The notes under the pieces: generated by a model
Told to the model about the DNA's origin: nothing
Databases searched by the model: none
The model's input: the letters and a program-made list of their open reading frames with translations, nothing else
Program-made: the position numbers and the translations under genes
In this document: piece by piece, positions 48,886 through 57,285 of the stretch
How the letters are laid out: the number at the start of each line of letters is the position of its first letter
Position numbering within the stretch: position 1 is the stretch's first letter
From: Chloroflexota bacterium
GTDB lineage: Bacteria > Chloroflexota > Limnocylindria > P2-11E > CF-107
Assembly (NCBI GenBank): GCA_005881435.1
Contig: VBHP01000029.1
Coordinates: 1-64,000 of the forward strand
Reading direction: 5' to 3'
Length of the DNA stretch: 64,000 nucleotides

Positions 48886-50418
48886 ATGGCGACGCGCCCT
48901 ACGATTCGAGCGACCCACGGCCTCGTCGCGAGCGGACATCATCTTGCGACCACCGCCGGCGTCGAGGCACTGCGCGACGGTGGCAACGCGTTCGACGCCG
49001 CGGTGACGGCTGCAGCGGTGTGCGCCGTGGTGCTGCCGGCGCGGACGTCGATCGGAGGCGATCTCTTCGCCCTCGTGCACGACGCCCGCAGCCGCACGAC
49101 CACGGCGTTCAACGGCAGCGGCCGATCGCCGAAGCGATTGAGCGCCGACGGCTTTCCCGACGGGTTTCCCGAGCGCGGCCCGCAGCTGCTCACGGTCCCG
49201 GGGGTGCTCGCCGCCTGGTCCGAGCTCCTCTCGCGGCATGGCACGTTCGATCTCACGCGCGCGCTGGATCCGGCGATCCGCTACGCCGAGGAGGGCTTCC
49301 CGGTCAGCGACGTCCTGGCGGCCGGCATCGCGGCGCACCGCGACGTGCTTTCCGCCGATCCGGGCTGCGCCGCCACCTTCCTTCCGCGTGGACGCGCGCC
49401 GCGTCCGGGCGAAGTGCTGACACAGCCGGATCTGGCGCGTTCACTTCAGCTCGTCGCCGAGCACGGCGCCGAGGTCTTCTATCGCGGCGAGCTGGGCGAG
49501 CGCTTCATCGCGGCGATCCAGGAGGCCGGCGGCGTGCTCGGCCTCGACGACCTCGCCGCGCACGACACCGTCATCCGAGAGCCACTGGTGCTCGAGTACC
49601 GCGGCCTGCGCGTGCACGGCCAGCCGCCGATCTCTCAGGGTCACGTGCTGCTGGAGGAGCTCGCCATCGCCGCGCAGGATGACCTTCGCGAGATGGGCTG
49701 GGGGAGCGCGGATCTGGTGCACCTCATGGTCGAAGCCAAGAAGCTCGCCTTCGCCGATCGCGACGCGGTCTCAGGCGACGTCCCCGGCTTCGACCCGAAG
49801 CTCCTGATCACGGCCGATCGCGCCGCCGAACGACGGCTGCAGATCGGTGGCAAAGCCGCGGACCACACCACCTATCTCGGTGCCATCGACCGCGACGGCA
49901 ACGCGGTGTCGCTGATCGAAAGCATCTTCTCCGAATTCGGCGCTGGATTCCTGGCGCCGGGGACGGGCATCGTCGCGAACAACCGTCTCACCGGATTTTC
50001 CCTCGAGGCGCGATCGCCGAACGCGTTGGCGCCGGCGAAGCGTCCCGTGCACACCTTGAATACTGTGCTCGTGACCGATGGCGCGAGGCCTCGTTTCATT
50101 TTCGGAACGCCCGGACGCCACGCGCAGGTGCAAACCAATTTCCAGCTCGCGGTCGGGCTCATCGATTTCGAGATGGACGTGCAGGAGGCGATCGACGCGC
50201 CCCGCTGGTACCACGAGCGCGGCAGGCGGCTGCAGGTCGAAGGGCGCTGGCCGGAGGCCGTCCGCCGAGCGCTCGCGGCCCGCGGCCACCAACTCGAGAT
50301 CCTTGCCGATTGGGCGCCGGTGACGGGCGGCGCGCAGGCCATCGCCGTCGATCGCGAGACCGGCGTCTTCAGCGGCGGCGCCGATCCGCGCCGGGAAGGC
50401 TACGCCGCGGGCTACTGA
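48886..50418 (+). CDS. Gamma-glutamyltransferase family protein
   Basis: 510 residues of the Ntn-hydrolase GGT fold. The large-subunit start (ATHGLVASGHHLATTAGVEALRDGGNAFDAAVTA) and the autoprocessing point before Thr in DHTTYLGAIDRDGNAVSLIES are clear. Late GGTHAQVQ-like stretch is GTPGRHAQVQTNFQL. No signal peptide, so it is a cytosolic GGT-like enzyme, perhaps acting on gamma-glutamyl or acylated amines rather than glutathione. A TAGCGT box lies 10 bases before the ATG. Alone between the protease and the PBP. Confidence 0.88.
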   Translation: MATRPTIRATHGLVASGHHLATTAGVEALRDGGNAFDAAVTAAAVCAVVLPARTSIGGDLFALVHDARSRTTTAFNGSGRSPKRLSADGFPDGFPERGPQLLTVPGVLAAWSELLSRHGTFDLTRALDPAIRYAEEGFPVSDVLAAGIAAHRDVLSADPGCAATFLPRGRAPRPGEVLTQPDLARSLQLVAEHGAEVFYRGELGERFIAAIQEAGGVLGLDDLAAHDTVIREPLVLEYRGLRVHGQPPISQGHVLLEELAIAAQDDLREMGWGSADLVHLMVEAKKLAFADRDAVSGDVPGFDPKLLITADRAAERRLQIGGKAADHTTYLGAIDRDGNAVSLIESIFSEFGAGFLAPGTGIVANNRLTGFSLEARSPNALAPAKRPVHTLNTVLVTDGARPRFIFGTPGRHAQVQTNFQLAVGLIDFEMDVQEAIDAPRWYHERGRRLQVEGRWPEAVRRALAARGHQLEILADWAPVTGGAQAIAVDRETGVFSGGADPRREGYAAGY

Positions 50419-50455
50419 AACCGATCTCGCTGGCGCACCATTAGATGGAGAAGTG

Positions 50456-52549
50456 ATGCTGCGACGCTTCGCGCTCGCGTTCGGCGCGCTCCTCGTCGTG
50501 ACGATCGCGTGCGAGGCGCCGGCGCCGAAGCCCGAAGATGCCGCACGCATCTACGCCGACGCGTGGCAGGGCGCGAGCTACACCGCGATGTACGACCTGC
50601 TGACTCCTGCCGCGCAGAAGCGCGTCGCGCGCGACGCGTTCGTGACGCGCTACGGAAATATCGCTGACGAGATGTCGCTGACGGGCGTCGCGGTGACGCC
50701 CGGCCTGGCGACGCCGGAACAGGATGCATCGCAGAAGCCTATCGACGGTCGCGTCGATGTGCCGCTCACGGTGCAGTACCGCACCACAAAGGTCGATCCC
50801 TTCACGCGAACGGTGCCACTCATCCTGGTGCGGCAGCCAGACAAGACCTGGAGGGTCGATTGGACGCCCGAGGCCATCGTCCCGGGCCTCTCCGGCGACC
50901 GGCTGGTCCGGATGACACGGCAAGTGCCGACGCGCGGGCGCATCATCGCCCGCGACGGGTCCGAGCTTGCGACGTTCGGCGACGCCTTCGAGGTCGGCGT
51001 CGTGCCCGGTCAGATCAAGGACGAGGCGGCGATGCTGCAGAGCCTCGCGCCGCTGGTCGGCCTGCCGGAAGCGGAGATCAAGAAGCGCTACGCCAACGGA
51101 CAGCCGGACTGGTTCATGCCGGTTCGGGTCATGCCGCCCGCGACGCCGGCCGACGTGCGTCAGAAGCTCGGCCTCATCGAGGGCGTGCAGCTGCGGCCGG
51201 CGCGGGTGCGGCAATACCCGCAAGGCACGCTCGCTGCGCACGTCATCGGGTACGTCGGCGTGATCACTGTCGAGGAGTTGCAGAAGCTCGGGCCGAAGGG
51301 CTACCAGGACGGCGACCTGGTGGGCAAGACCGGCTTGGAGCAGACGCTCGAAGACGTTCTCGCCGGCACCTTCGGCTGGCGGCTCGGAATCGTCGCGCCG
51401 GATGGCACGCAGACGGCGATCCTCGGTGAGCGCGTGGCGGAACAGGGCCAGGACGTGCAGCTCTCGCTCGACATCACCTTGCAGCGGGCGGCGGAAGCCG
51501 CGCTCGCCCCGGAGCCGAAAGCGGCGGTGGTGGTCGAGGATCTGAATACCGGCGAGATACTCGCCATTGCCTCGCGACCCAGCTTCGATCCGAACGCGTT
51601 CGCCGGCGGCGACGTGGCCACGACCTCGCGGTACCTCACCGACGCGACGCGCCCACTGTTCGATCGCGCCACCTTCGGGCAATACCCGACCGGCTCGTCG
51701 TTCAAGATGATCACGTCGTTCGCCGCGCTCCGAGAGGGCGTGCTGCAACTTGGCGAAAAGGTGCCGTGTCCGGCCGTCTGGACCGGGTACGGCGACAAGT
51801 ACAAGCAGCTCAACCACGAGACCGGCGACCTCGGCCCGATCGATCTTCACACCGCGCTGTCGCGCTCGTGCAACACCTTCTATTACGAGCTCGGAAAGCG
51901 ACTGAACGACAAAGACCAGCACCTGCTGCCGAGCACCGCCAAGTCGTTCGGGCTGGGCAAGGCGACCGACATCGACTACGTCCTCGAGGCCGAGGGCTTC
52001 GTGCCGACGCCGGAGCAGCCGGTGCCCGGCACAGCGGCGGATCGCGTCTGGCTTCCCGGCGACGCGACGAACCTGGCGATCGGGCAGGGGCAGCTGCTTG
52101 CGACACCGCTACAAATGGCGAATTACGTCTCCGCCGTGCTCAACGACGGCACCCTACTCAAACCTCGTCTGGTGCTGAAAATTCAGAAGCGCGACGGGAC
52201 CGTGGTGAAGATGTTCGAGCGCGCCGAGCTGGGCAAGGCGAACACGCGACCTCAGGACTTCGCCGCGGTACGCGACGGCATGCGCGGCGTCGTCGCCGAC
52301 CGCGACGGCACCGCATATTTCCCGTTCCTGGGCTTTTCCGTGCCGGTGCTCGGGAAATCCGGTACCGCCGAGACCGCCGTCGGCAAGCCGGATGGCTGGT
52401 TCATCGCTGGCGCGCCCTACGGCACTCCCACAGTGGCGGTCGCAGCCCTCGCGGAGGAAGTGATCGAACGGCCGGGAACGTTCGCCTCGGTGAACTCCGC
52501 CGCGATCGCCCGCAAGACGCTCGCTGCGGCGCTGCACGTGTCGCCCTGA
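50456..52549 (+). CDS. Penicillin-binding protein transpeptidase, lipoprotein, PBP2a-like architecture
   Basis: About 697 residues. Residues 1-20 are a lipoprotein signal with lipobox VTIAC. Then an NTF2-like MecA_N domain (about 25-145), a PBP dimerisation domain (about 150-320) and the transpeptidase domain with motifs SSFK (415-418), SCN (472-474) and KSGT (635-638). It cross-links peptidoglycan outside the membrane. The lipid anchor replaces the usual membrane helix. Domain order matches PBP2a/PBP3 of Firmicutes that show low beta-lactam affinity; whether that applies here is unknown. ATG 50456 follows GGAG. Confidence 0.9.
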   Translation: MLRRFALAFGALLVVTIACEAPAPKPEDAARIYADAWQGASYTAMYDLLTPAAQKRVARDAFVTRYGNIADEMSLTGVAVTPGLATPEQDASQKPIDGRVDVPLTVQYRTTKVDPFTRTVPLILVRQPDKTWRVDWTPEAIVPGLSGDRLVRMTRQVPTRGRIIARDGSELATFGDAFEVGVVPGQIKDEAAMLQSLAPLVGLPEAEIKKRYANGQPDWFMPVRVMPPATPADVRQKLGLIEGVQLRPARVRQYPQGTLAAHVIGYVGVITVEELQKLGPKGYQDGDLVGKTGLEQTLEDVLAGTFGWRLGIVAPDGTQTAILGERVAEQGQDVQLSLDITLQRAAEAALAPEPKAAVVVEDLNTGEILAIASRPSFDPNAFAGGDVATTSRYLTDATRPLFDRATFGQYPTGSSFKMITSFAALREGVLQLGEKVPCPAVWTGYGDKYKQLNHETGDLGPIDLHTALSRSCNTFYYELGKRLNDKDQHLLPSTAKSFGLGKATDIDYVLEAEGFVPTPEQPVPGTAADRVWLPGDATNLAIGQGQLLATPLQMANYVSAVLNDGTLLKPRLVLKIQKRDGTVVKMFERAELGKANTRPQDFAAVRDGMRGVVADRDGTAYFPFLGFSVPVLGKSGTAETAVGKPDGWFIAGAPYGTPTVAVAALAEEVIERPGTFASVNSAAIARKTLAAALHVSP

Positions 52550-52563
52550 TCCTCGAGCGAGCG

Positions 52564-52593
52564 TTGACTGACGCCGGAGCGGGCCGTTAGAGT
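52564..52593 (+). promoter_or_regulatory. Putative greA promoter
   Basis: TTGACT and TAGAGT with an 18-base spacer, 15 bases after the PBP stop. Transcription would begin near 52600, upstream of the terminator-like hairpin at 52621, leaving a ~120-base leader before greA. Confidence 0.5.
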
Positions 52594-52620
52594 ACCTGGG
52601 ACAGAACGGCTTCATGAGTG

Positions 52621-52653
52621 CTGAGGGCGCCAGCCTTCAGTGCTTTTATTTTC
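52621..52653 (+). terminator. Intrinsic terminator in the greA leader / after the PBP gene
   Basis: CTGAGGGC and GCCTTCAG pair over 8 bp (one G-U) with a GCCA loop, followed by TGCTTTTATTTTC, a U-rich tract. It can stop read-through from the PBP gene or attenuate transcripts from the 52564 promoter. Confidence 0.7.
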
Positions 52654-52678
52654 TGAAAGCAGCGTTCTAGAGGTACAA

Positions 52679-52704
52679 GGCACGGCCCGCTTTTTGGGCG
52701 TGCC
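52679..52704 (+). other. Hairpin directly abutting the greA Shine-Dalgarno
   Basis: GGCAC and GCCC pair with GGGC and GTGCC (one bulged G, loop GCTTTTT); the ribosome binding site GGGAGG begins at the next base. Could hide or expose that site. Confidence 0.5.
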
Positions 52705-52718
52705 GGGAGGTTCTCGAG

Positions 52719-53186
52719 ATGGCGACAGACAAGCCCGTCTACGTGTCCGCCGAAGGGCTCGCGAAGCTCGAGGAAGAGCTCGAGCACCTGCGCACCGAGC
52801 GCCGCAAGGAAGTCGCCGAGCGTATCCACTCGGCCATGGAATTCGGCGACTACTCCGAAAACTCGGAGCTCGAGGACGCCAAGAACGAGCAGGCGTTCAT
52901 GGAAGGTCGCATCTTGACCCTCGAGCAGATGCTCAAGAACGCTGTCGTCATCGATCAGAACGGTCATCACGACAAGGTCGAGCTGGGAAGTCACATCGTC
53001 GTCGAGGTCGACGGCGAGCGTGAGAACTACACCGTTGTCGGATCGGCCGAAGCCAATCCGGCTGAGGGTCGTATCAGCAACGAGTCGCCGGTCGGTCGCG
53101 CCTTGCTCGGGCATCGCGCCGGCGACAAGGTCCGAGCGGTCGTCCCGGCAGGAGAGATAGATATGAAGATCGTGGCGGTGCGATAG
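52719..53186 (+). CDS. greA: Transcription elongation factor GreA
   Basis: 155 residues. N-terminal coiled coil with the acidic tip SAMEFGDYSENSELEDAKNEQAFMEGRI (about residues 41-68), then the FKBP-like C-terminal domain with SPVGRALLGHRAGDKVRAVVP. It enters the RNA polymerase channel and triggers cleavage of backtracked RNA. Strong Shine-Dalgarno GGGAGG. Followed after 3 bases by the lysyl-tRNA synthetase. Confidence 0.96.
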   Translation: MATDKPVYVSAEGLAKLEEELEHLRTERRKEVAERIHSAMEFGDYSENSELEDAKNEQAFMEGRILTLEQMLKNAVVIDQNGHHDKVELGSHIVVEVDGERENYTVVGSAEANPAEGRISNESPVGRALLGHRAGDKVRAVVPAGEIDMKIVAVR

Positions 53187-53189
53187 ACG

Positions 53190-54758
53190 GTGTTCTGGGC
53201 GGACGAGCTCGCGCGGCATGTGCCGCCGGGCCAGCCGCAGGTGGTGAACGATTCGAAGACGCCATCCGGAAGCATTCCGATCAGCAGCCTGCGCGGCCCG
53301 ATCATTCACGACGCCATCACCCGTGCCTTACGCGCGGCCGGGGTCACCGCGACGTTCCTCTATGGCAGCGACGACGTGGATCCGATGGACAGTCAGTCGA
53401 TGAAGACGGATGCGGCCATCGCGCCGCATATGGGGAAGCCGCTGTACGCGATCCCGGCGCCGGAAGCTGGCGGCACCGACTTTGCCGATCTGTACACGAA
53501 CCGTTTCCTGTCGTCGTTCCCGGAGTTGGGGCTGCATCCCGACCAGCTGTATCGCATGCGCGATCTGTATCGCGACGGCAAGCTCGACGCGTCGATCGAC
53601 CTGGCGCTGCGCAACGCCGACGTGGCCCGCGAAGTGCTTGCGCGCGTCGCGAAGGTGAACAAGGACGCGGGCTACTTTCCGCTGCATGTCATCTGTGAGA
53701 ACTGCGGGCGTATCGGCACGACGAGGGTCACGTCGTACGACGGTCGAGAAGTCACCTACGAATGCCGCAAGGATCTGGTGTCCTGGGCCGAGGGCTGCGG
53801 TCACTCCGGGAAGACATCGCCGTTCGGCGGCCGCGCGAAGCTCCCGTGGAACTTCGAATGGTGCGCGCAGTGGGATGTGTTCGGCGTGACCATCGAGGGC
53901 TGCGGCAAGGACCTGGCGACCGCCGGCGGCTCGCGCGACCGTTCCGACGAGTTGTTCCGCGCGATCTGGAAGAAGGAGCCGCCGATCCGGGTGACATATG
54001 AGTTCGTCACCGTCGCCGGAAAGAAGATGTCGACCTCACACGCGGAGGCCTGGCGTCACCTCGGCGCCGCCGCGCATGAGATCGTGGAGCTGCTGACCGG
54101 CGAGATCGTTCGCTTTCTGATGCTCCGCACGCGGCCGTCGTCGACGATCGAGTTCGATCCCAGTGGGGACCGCATCCCAAAGCTGTTCGACGAGTACGAC
54201 CGCGCGCAAGATGCGTATCTGAACGATCCCGCCAGTGATCTCGGCCGCATCTACGCCATGTCGCAGCTGTCCACGAAGGTGCAGACGGGGTTTCGGGTGC
54301 CATTCGGCCTGCTGGCGAATTGGCTGCAGATGCCGCATCTGGATCCGAAGGCGCAGGCCGAGCAGCTCGTGGGCCGCAAGCTGACCGACTGGGAGACGAA
54401 TGAGCTGGCCCGTCGCATCGCCGTCGCGCGCGTGTGGCTGGAACGGTGGGCGCCGGAGCAGGCTCGCTTCAGCGTCGCCACCGCTCTCCCGGAGGCGGCG
54501 CACGAGCTCAACGAGCGCCAACGCGAGCTGCTGCGGCGGCTGATGCCGTTCGTCGGGGACTCCCTCGGTGCGGAGGAGCTTCAGGCGAAGATCTACGAGC
54601 TGAGCCGCGAGCTCGGCATCGAGTCGAACGCGGTCGCATTCGCCGCCGTGTACCTCGCGTTCATCGGAAAGCCGCATGGTCCGCACGCCGGCCGACTCCT
54701 GGCGTCGCAGAATCGCGAGTTCGTCCGCCGGCGCCTGGAGGAGGCGGCGCGCGCATGA
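53190..54758 (+). CDS. lysS: Lysyl-tRNA synthetase, class I (archaeal type)
   Basis: 522 residues of the class I LysRS family, unrelated to the class II enzyme most bacteria use. Rossmann catalytic part with the HIGH-region SKTPSGSIPISSLRG (23-36), where Ile-Pro-Ile-Ser replaces the usual His-x-Gly pattern, and KKMSTS (278-283). A CENC and later CGH cysteines (about 169-204) suggest a zinc knuckle. The C-terminal part is the all-helical anticodon-binding cage. Charges tRNA-Lys. GTG start 3 bases after greA; its stop overlaps the GH57 start as ATGA. Confidence 0.9.
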   Translation: MFWADELARHVPPGQPQVVNDSKTPSGSIPISSLRGPIIHDAITRALRAAGVTATFLYGSDDVDPMDSQSMKTDAAIAPHMGKPLYAIPAPEAGGTDFADLYTNRFLSSFPELGLHPDQLYRMRDLYRDGKLDASIDLALRNADVAREVLARVAKVNKDAGYFPLHVICENCGRIGTTRVTSYDGREVTYECRKDLVSWAEGCGHSGKTSPFGGRAKLPWNFEWCAQWDVFGVTIEGCGKDLATAGGSRDRSDELFRAIWKKEPPIRVTYEFVTVAGKKMSTSHAEAWRHLGAAAHEIVELLTGEIVRFLMLRTRPSSTIEFDPSGDRIPKLFDEYDRAQDAYLNDPASDLGRIYAMSQLSTKVQTGFRVPFGLLANWLQMPHLDPKAQAEQLVGRKLTDWETNELARRIAVARVWLERWAPEQARFSVATALPEAAHELNERQRELLRRLMPFVGDSLGAEELQAKIYELSRELGIESNAVAFAAVYLAFIGKPHGPHAGRLLASQNREFVRRRLEEAARA

Positions 54759-56413
54759 ACGGACAACTGGCGGTCGCGATCGTCTGGCACATGCACCAGC
54801 CGTACTACCGCCATCCCCAGACCAGCGAGGTCGTCCTGCCGTGGGTGCGCCTGCACGCGGCGAAGGACTACCTGCACATGGCGCGGCTGCTTCACGAGTT
54901 CCCCAATGTGAAGGTGAACTTCACTCTCGTCCCCGCGCTGCACGATCAGCTCGAGGAGGTCGCGCGCGGCGAGGACGATGCCGACGCCCGCCTGACGTTG
55001 CGGTCGGGCGACGGCGGCCTTTCGGTCGACGATCGCTTGCACCTGCTGCGGCGCTTCTTCTCCATCTCGCATCAGCGGGTCGTGCACCGCATCCCGGACT
55101 ACGCGCGACTGCACAACCTGCGCATGGCGGCCGGCGACCGCCCCGACCTGCTCTCGAGCTCCTACTTCCGCGACCTCGCGGCCTGGTTCAACCTGGCCTG
55201 GATCGATCCGGAGCTCCTTACCATCGACGACCGTCTGGTGCGCCTGCGCGATCGCGGGCGGAACTTCTCGCGCGACGACCTCCAGTACATCCTGTCGCGA
55301 CACCGCAACATGGCGTCCGGTGTGGTGCGGCTATACCACCGTCTGCAGAAAGCGGGTCAGATCGAGGTCGTCACGGTACCGGCGTATCACCCGATCCTGC
55401 CGTTGATCATCGATTCCGACGTGGCGCGGCACTCGGACCCGAACGCGGTCCTGCCACAGCCGCCGTTCCGCTGGCCCGAGGATGCCGCGGCACACGTCGA
55501 CGACGCCGTGCGGCAGTACGAGCAGGTCTTCGATCACAAGCCGACGGGGCTCTGGCCGGCCGAGGGCGCGGTCAGTCCCGAGGCCGCGGACATCATCGCC
55601 AAGCGCGGCATCCGGTGGTTCGCGACGGACGAGGGCATCCTCGCGAATTCGATCGGCGCTCAGATCTGGCGCGACGACGTCGGTGCGCTGACCGACCCGG
55701 CGCTGCTCTATCGCCCCTACCGCCTGGCGAATGGGATGAGCGTGATCTTCCGCGACCGCGAGCTCTCGGATCGCATCGGGTTCGCCTACGGCCACATGAA
55801 TCCCGCCGATGCCGTCGGCGAAATGATCGCGCGGCTCGCGCGGGCTCGCGATCGATTGTCCGACGGTGGCGGACCGTACCTGGCCTCGATCATCCTCGAC
55901 GGCGAGAACGCCTGGGAGGGCTACTCCAACAACGGCAACGAGTTTTTGCGCGCGCTGTACGGCGCGCTGAACGCGGATCAGCGGTTCGTCACCGTGCGCG
56001 TCTCGGAGTTCCTGGAGCAGAATCCGGCGCAGGTCGAGCTGCCACGGCTCCACTCGGGCTCGTGGATCGACGCTAACTACCGCGTGTGGATCGGCGAGGA
56101 GGGACATCTGCGCGCCTGGAATCTGCTCGGGCGTACCCGCGCTTTCGCCGCCGAGCAGTGGGGCGCGTTGGGCGAGATGCCCGCGAACGTCGCGCGGGCG
56201 TTGATGGTCGCGCAAGGCAGCGACTGGTTCTGGTGGTACAGCTCGCGAAATTCCAGCCCCGAGGATCTCGTCTTCGACGAGCTGTTCCGCGCCAACCTCG
56301 AGGTGGTGTGGTGGTGGGGCGGCACCGAGCCTCCCGCGGAGCTCCGCCAGCCGCTGACCGCGCCACAGGTCGCTCCGGTCGGCGGCGCGATGCTGCCCGG
56401 CCGCACCGAATAG
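54755..56413 (+). CDS. Glycoside hydrolase family 57 protein
   Basis: 552 residues from ATG 54755 (ATGA overlap); the ORF track start is a shadow. The GH57 opening AIVWHMHQPYYRH, the nucleophile-region GLWPAEGAVSPEAADIIAKRGIRWFATDEG and the third conserved region SIILDGENAWEGYSNNG are all present. No signal peptide, so it acts in the cytosol on alpha-glucans, as amylase, branching enzyme or 4-alpha-glucanotransferase. Its coupling to a tRNA synthetase has no obvious biochemical sense and may be simply a compact operon. Confidence 0.9.
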   Translation: MNGQLAVAIVWHMHQPYYRHPQTSEVVLPWVRLHAAKDYLHMARLLHEFPNVKVNFTLVPALHDQLEEVARGEDDADARLTLRSGDGGLSVDDRLHLLRRFFSISHQRVVHRIPDYARLHNLRMAAGDRPDLLSSSYFRDLAAWFNLAWIDPELLTIDDRLVRLRDRGRNFSRDDLQYILSRHRNMASGVVRLYHRLQKAGQIEVVTVPAYHPILPLIIDSDVARHSDPNAVLPQPPFRWPEDAAAHVDDAVRQYEQVFDHKPTGLWPAEGAVSPEAADIIAKRGIRWFATDEGILANSIGAQIWRDDVGALTDPALLYRPYRLANGMSVIFRDRELSDRIGFAYGHMNPADAVGEMIARLARARDRLSDGGGPYLASIILDGENAWEGYSNNGNEFLRALYGALNADQRFVTVRVSEFLEQNPAQVELPRLHSGSWIDANYRVWIGEEGHLRAWNLLGRTRAFAAEQWGALGEMPANVARALMVAQGSDWFWWYSSRNSSPEDLVFDELFRANLEVVWWWGGTEPPAELRQPLTAPQVAPVGGAMLPGRTE

Positions 56414-56442
56414 CACCGTACCCGGCCCGCGTCTCTGTTCCT

Positions 56443-56928
56443 GTGCGGGCTCGAGCCCTCGTGGCATTGCTCCTCGGCGCGTGCACTTCGGTGGTGCCGC
56501 CATCGGAGCCGCCGCACGACGTCTCCAGACTCGACGCGAGTGAGGCGGTGCTGTTCCGATTCGTCGACGCCTACAACGCCGGTCGACTCGACGACGCCAT
56601 GGCGCTCGTGGACGACACGATCGTCGGCAGCGATTGCGACTACCGCACCATCAGCGCCTTCAGCGAACGAGGCGCGGCTGAATTCCGCGGCTGGCTCGCG
56701 GCGCGAATCGCCGATCGCGATCGCCTTCTCGGAGCGACGATCGAGTCGTCGGCTGACGCGCTCGCGGTGAGCTTCCGCGAACGCTGGAGCGACACGCTCC
56801 GCGGGCTCGGATACCCGAACGGGATCGCGCCGAAGCTCGGTGCCAAAGTCGCCGTCTTCGACGGCCGGATCCGCGCCTTCGCCCTCGGCCCGCTCGGCGG
56901 CGACCAGGATCTCTGCCGCCCGTCATAG
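56443..56928 (+). CDS. Putative lipoprotein with NTF2-like domain
   Basis: 161 residues from GTG 56443. Short lipoprotein signal with lipobox LLGAC, then a SnoaL/NTF2-like fold: LFRFVDAYNAGRLDDAMALVDDTI at the start and a cluster of strands at the end. Such domains bind small ligands or serve as protein partners. Three further cysteines (SDCD and DLCRPS, plus the lipid Cys). The ORF track start at 56086 overlaps GH57 in full. Function unknown. Confidence 0.65.
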   Translation: MRARALVALLLGACTSVVPPSEPPHDVSRLDASEAVLFRFVDAYNAGRLDDAMALVDDTIVGSDCDYRTISAFSERGAAEFRGWLAARIADRDRLLGATIESSADALAVSFRERWSDTLRGLGYPNGIAPKLGAKVAVFDGRIRAFALGPLGGDQDLCRPS

Positions 56929-56982
56929 CGACCCCAAGGCGTGATCGTCATCGTAGTCCGTTCCGCGCTATATCGCGCCGCG

Positions 56983-56988
56983 TACTAT
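56983..56988 (+). promoter_or_regulatory. -10 element (TACTAT) of a leaderless padR gene
   Basis: TACTAT ends 6 bases before GTG 56995, so the transcript would begin at the start codon. The preceding CGCTATATCGCG is a near-palindrome that could be an operator for the regulator itself. Confidence 0.45.
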
Positions 56989-56994
56989 TGTCGA

Positions 56995-57285
56995 GTGGCG
57001 CTCTCCGAGGAGGCACGCCTCATACTCGTTAGCCTCGCCGATGGAGCGAAGCACGGTTACGCGATCGCGCAGGACGTGGAGCGTTTCGCCTCACGACGTC
57101 TCGGTCCGGGAACCCTTTACGGGGCGATCGCGCGCTTGGAATCATGGGGTTACATCGAGCCGCTCGCCGGGGATGCGCGGCGGCGCCCGTATCGATTGAC
57201 GAGCGCAGGCCTGCGGGCGCTCAAGAGTGAGATACACGTGCTTCGCCGCCTGACTTCCGCGGCGGCGCGGCGCCTCGCGCGATGA
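56995..57285 (+). CDS. PadR-family transcriptional regulator
   Basis: 96 residues from GTG 56995 (ORF track begins at 56941, less likely). Winged helix: ILVSLADGAKHGYAIAQDVE, the recognition helix in LGPGTLYGAIARLESWGYIEPL, and the wing RPYRLTSAGLRAL. Short form, with only the start of the C-terminal dimerisation helix. Probably a repressor responsive to a small molecule. It overlaps the next gene as ATGA, a pairing frequent for PadR regulators with a partner beginning LYPxxWRxRY. Confidence 0.88.
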   Translation: MALSEEARLILVSLADGAKHGYAIAQDVERFASRRLGPGTLYGAIARLESWGYIEPLAGDARRRPYRLTSAGLRALKSEIHVLRRLTSAAARRLAR

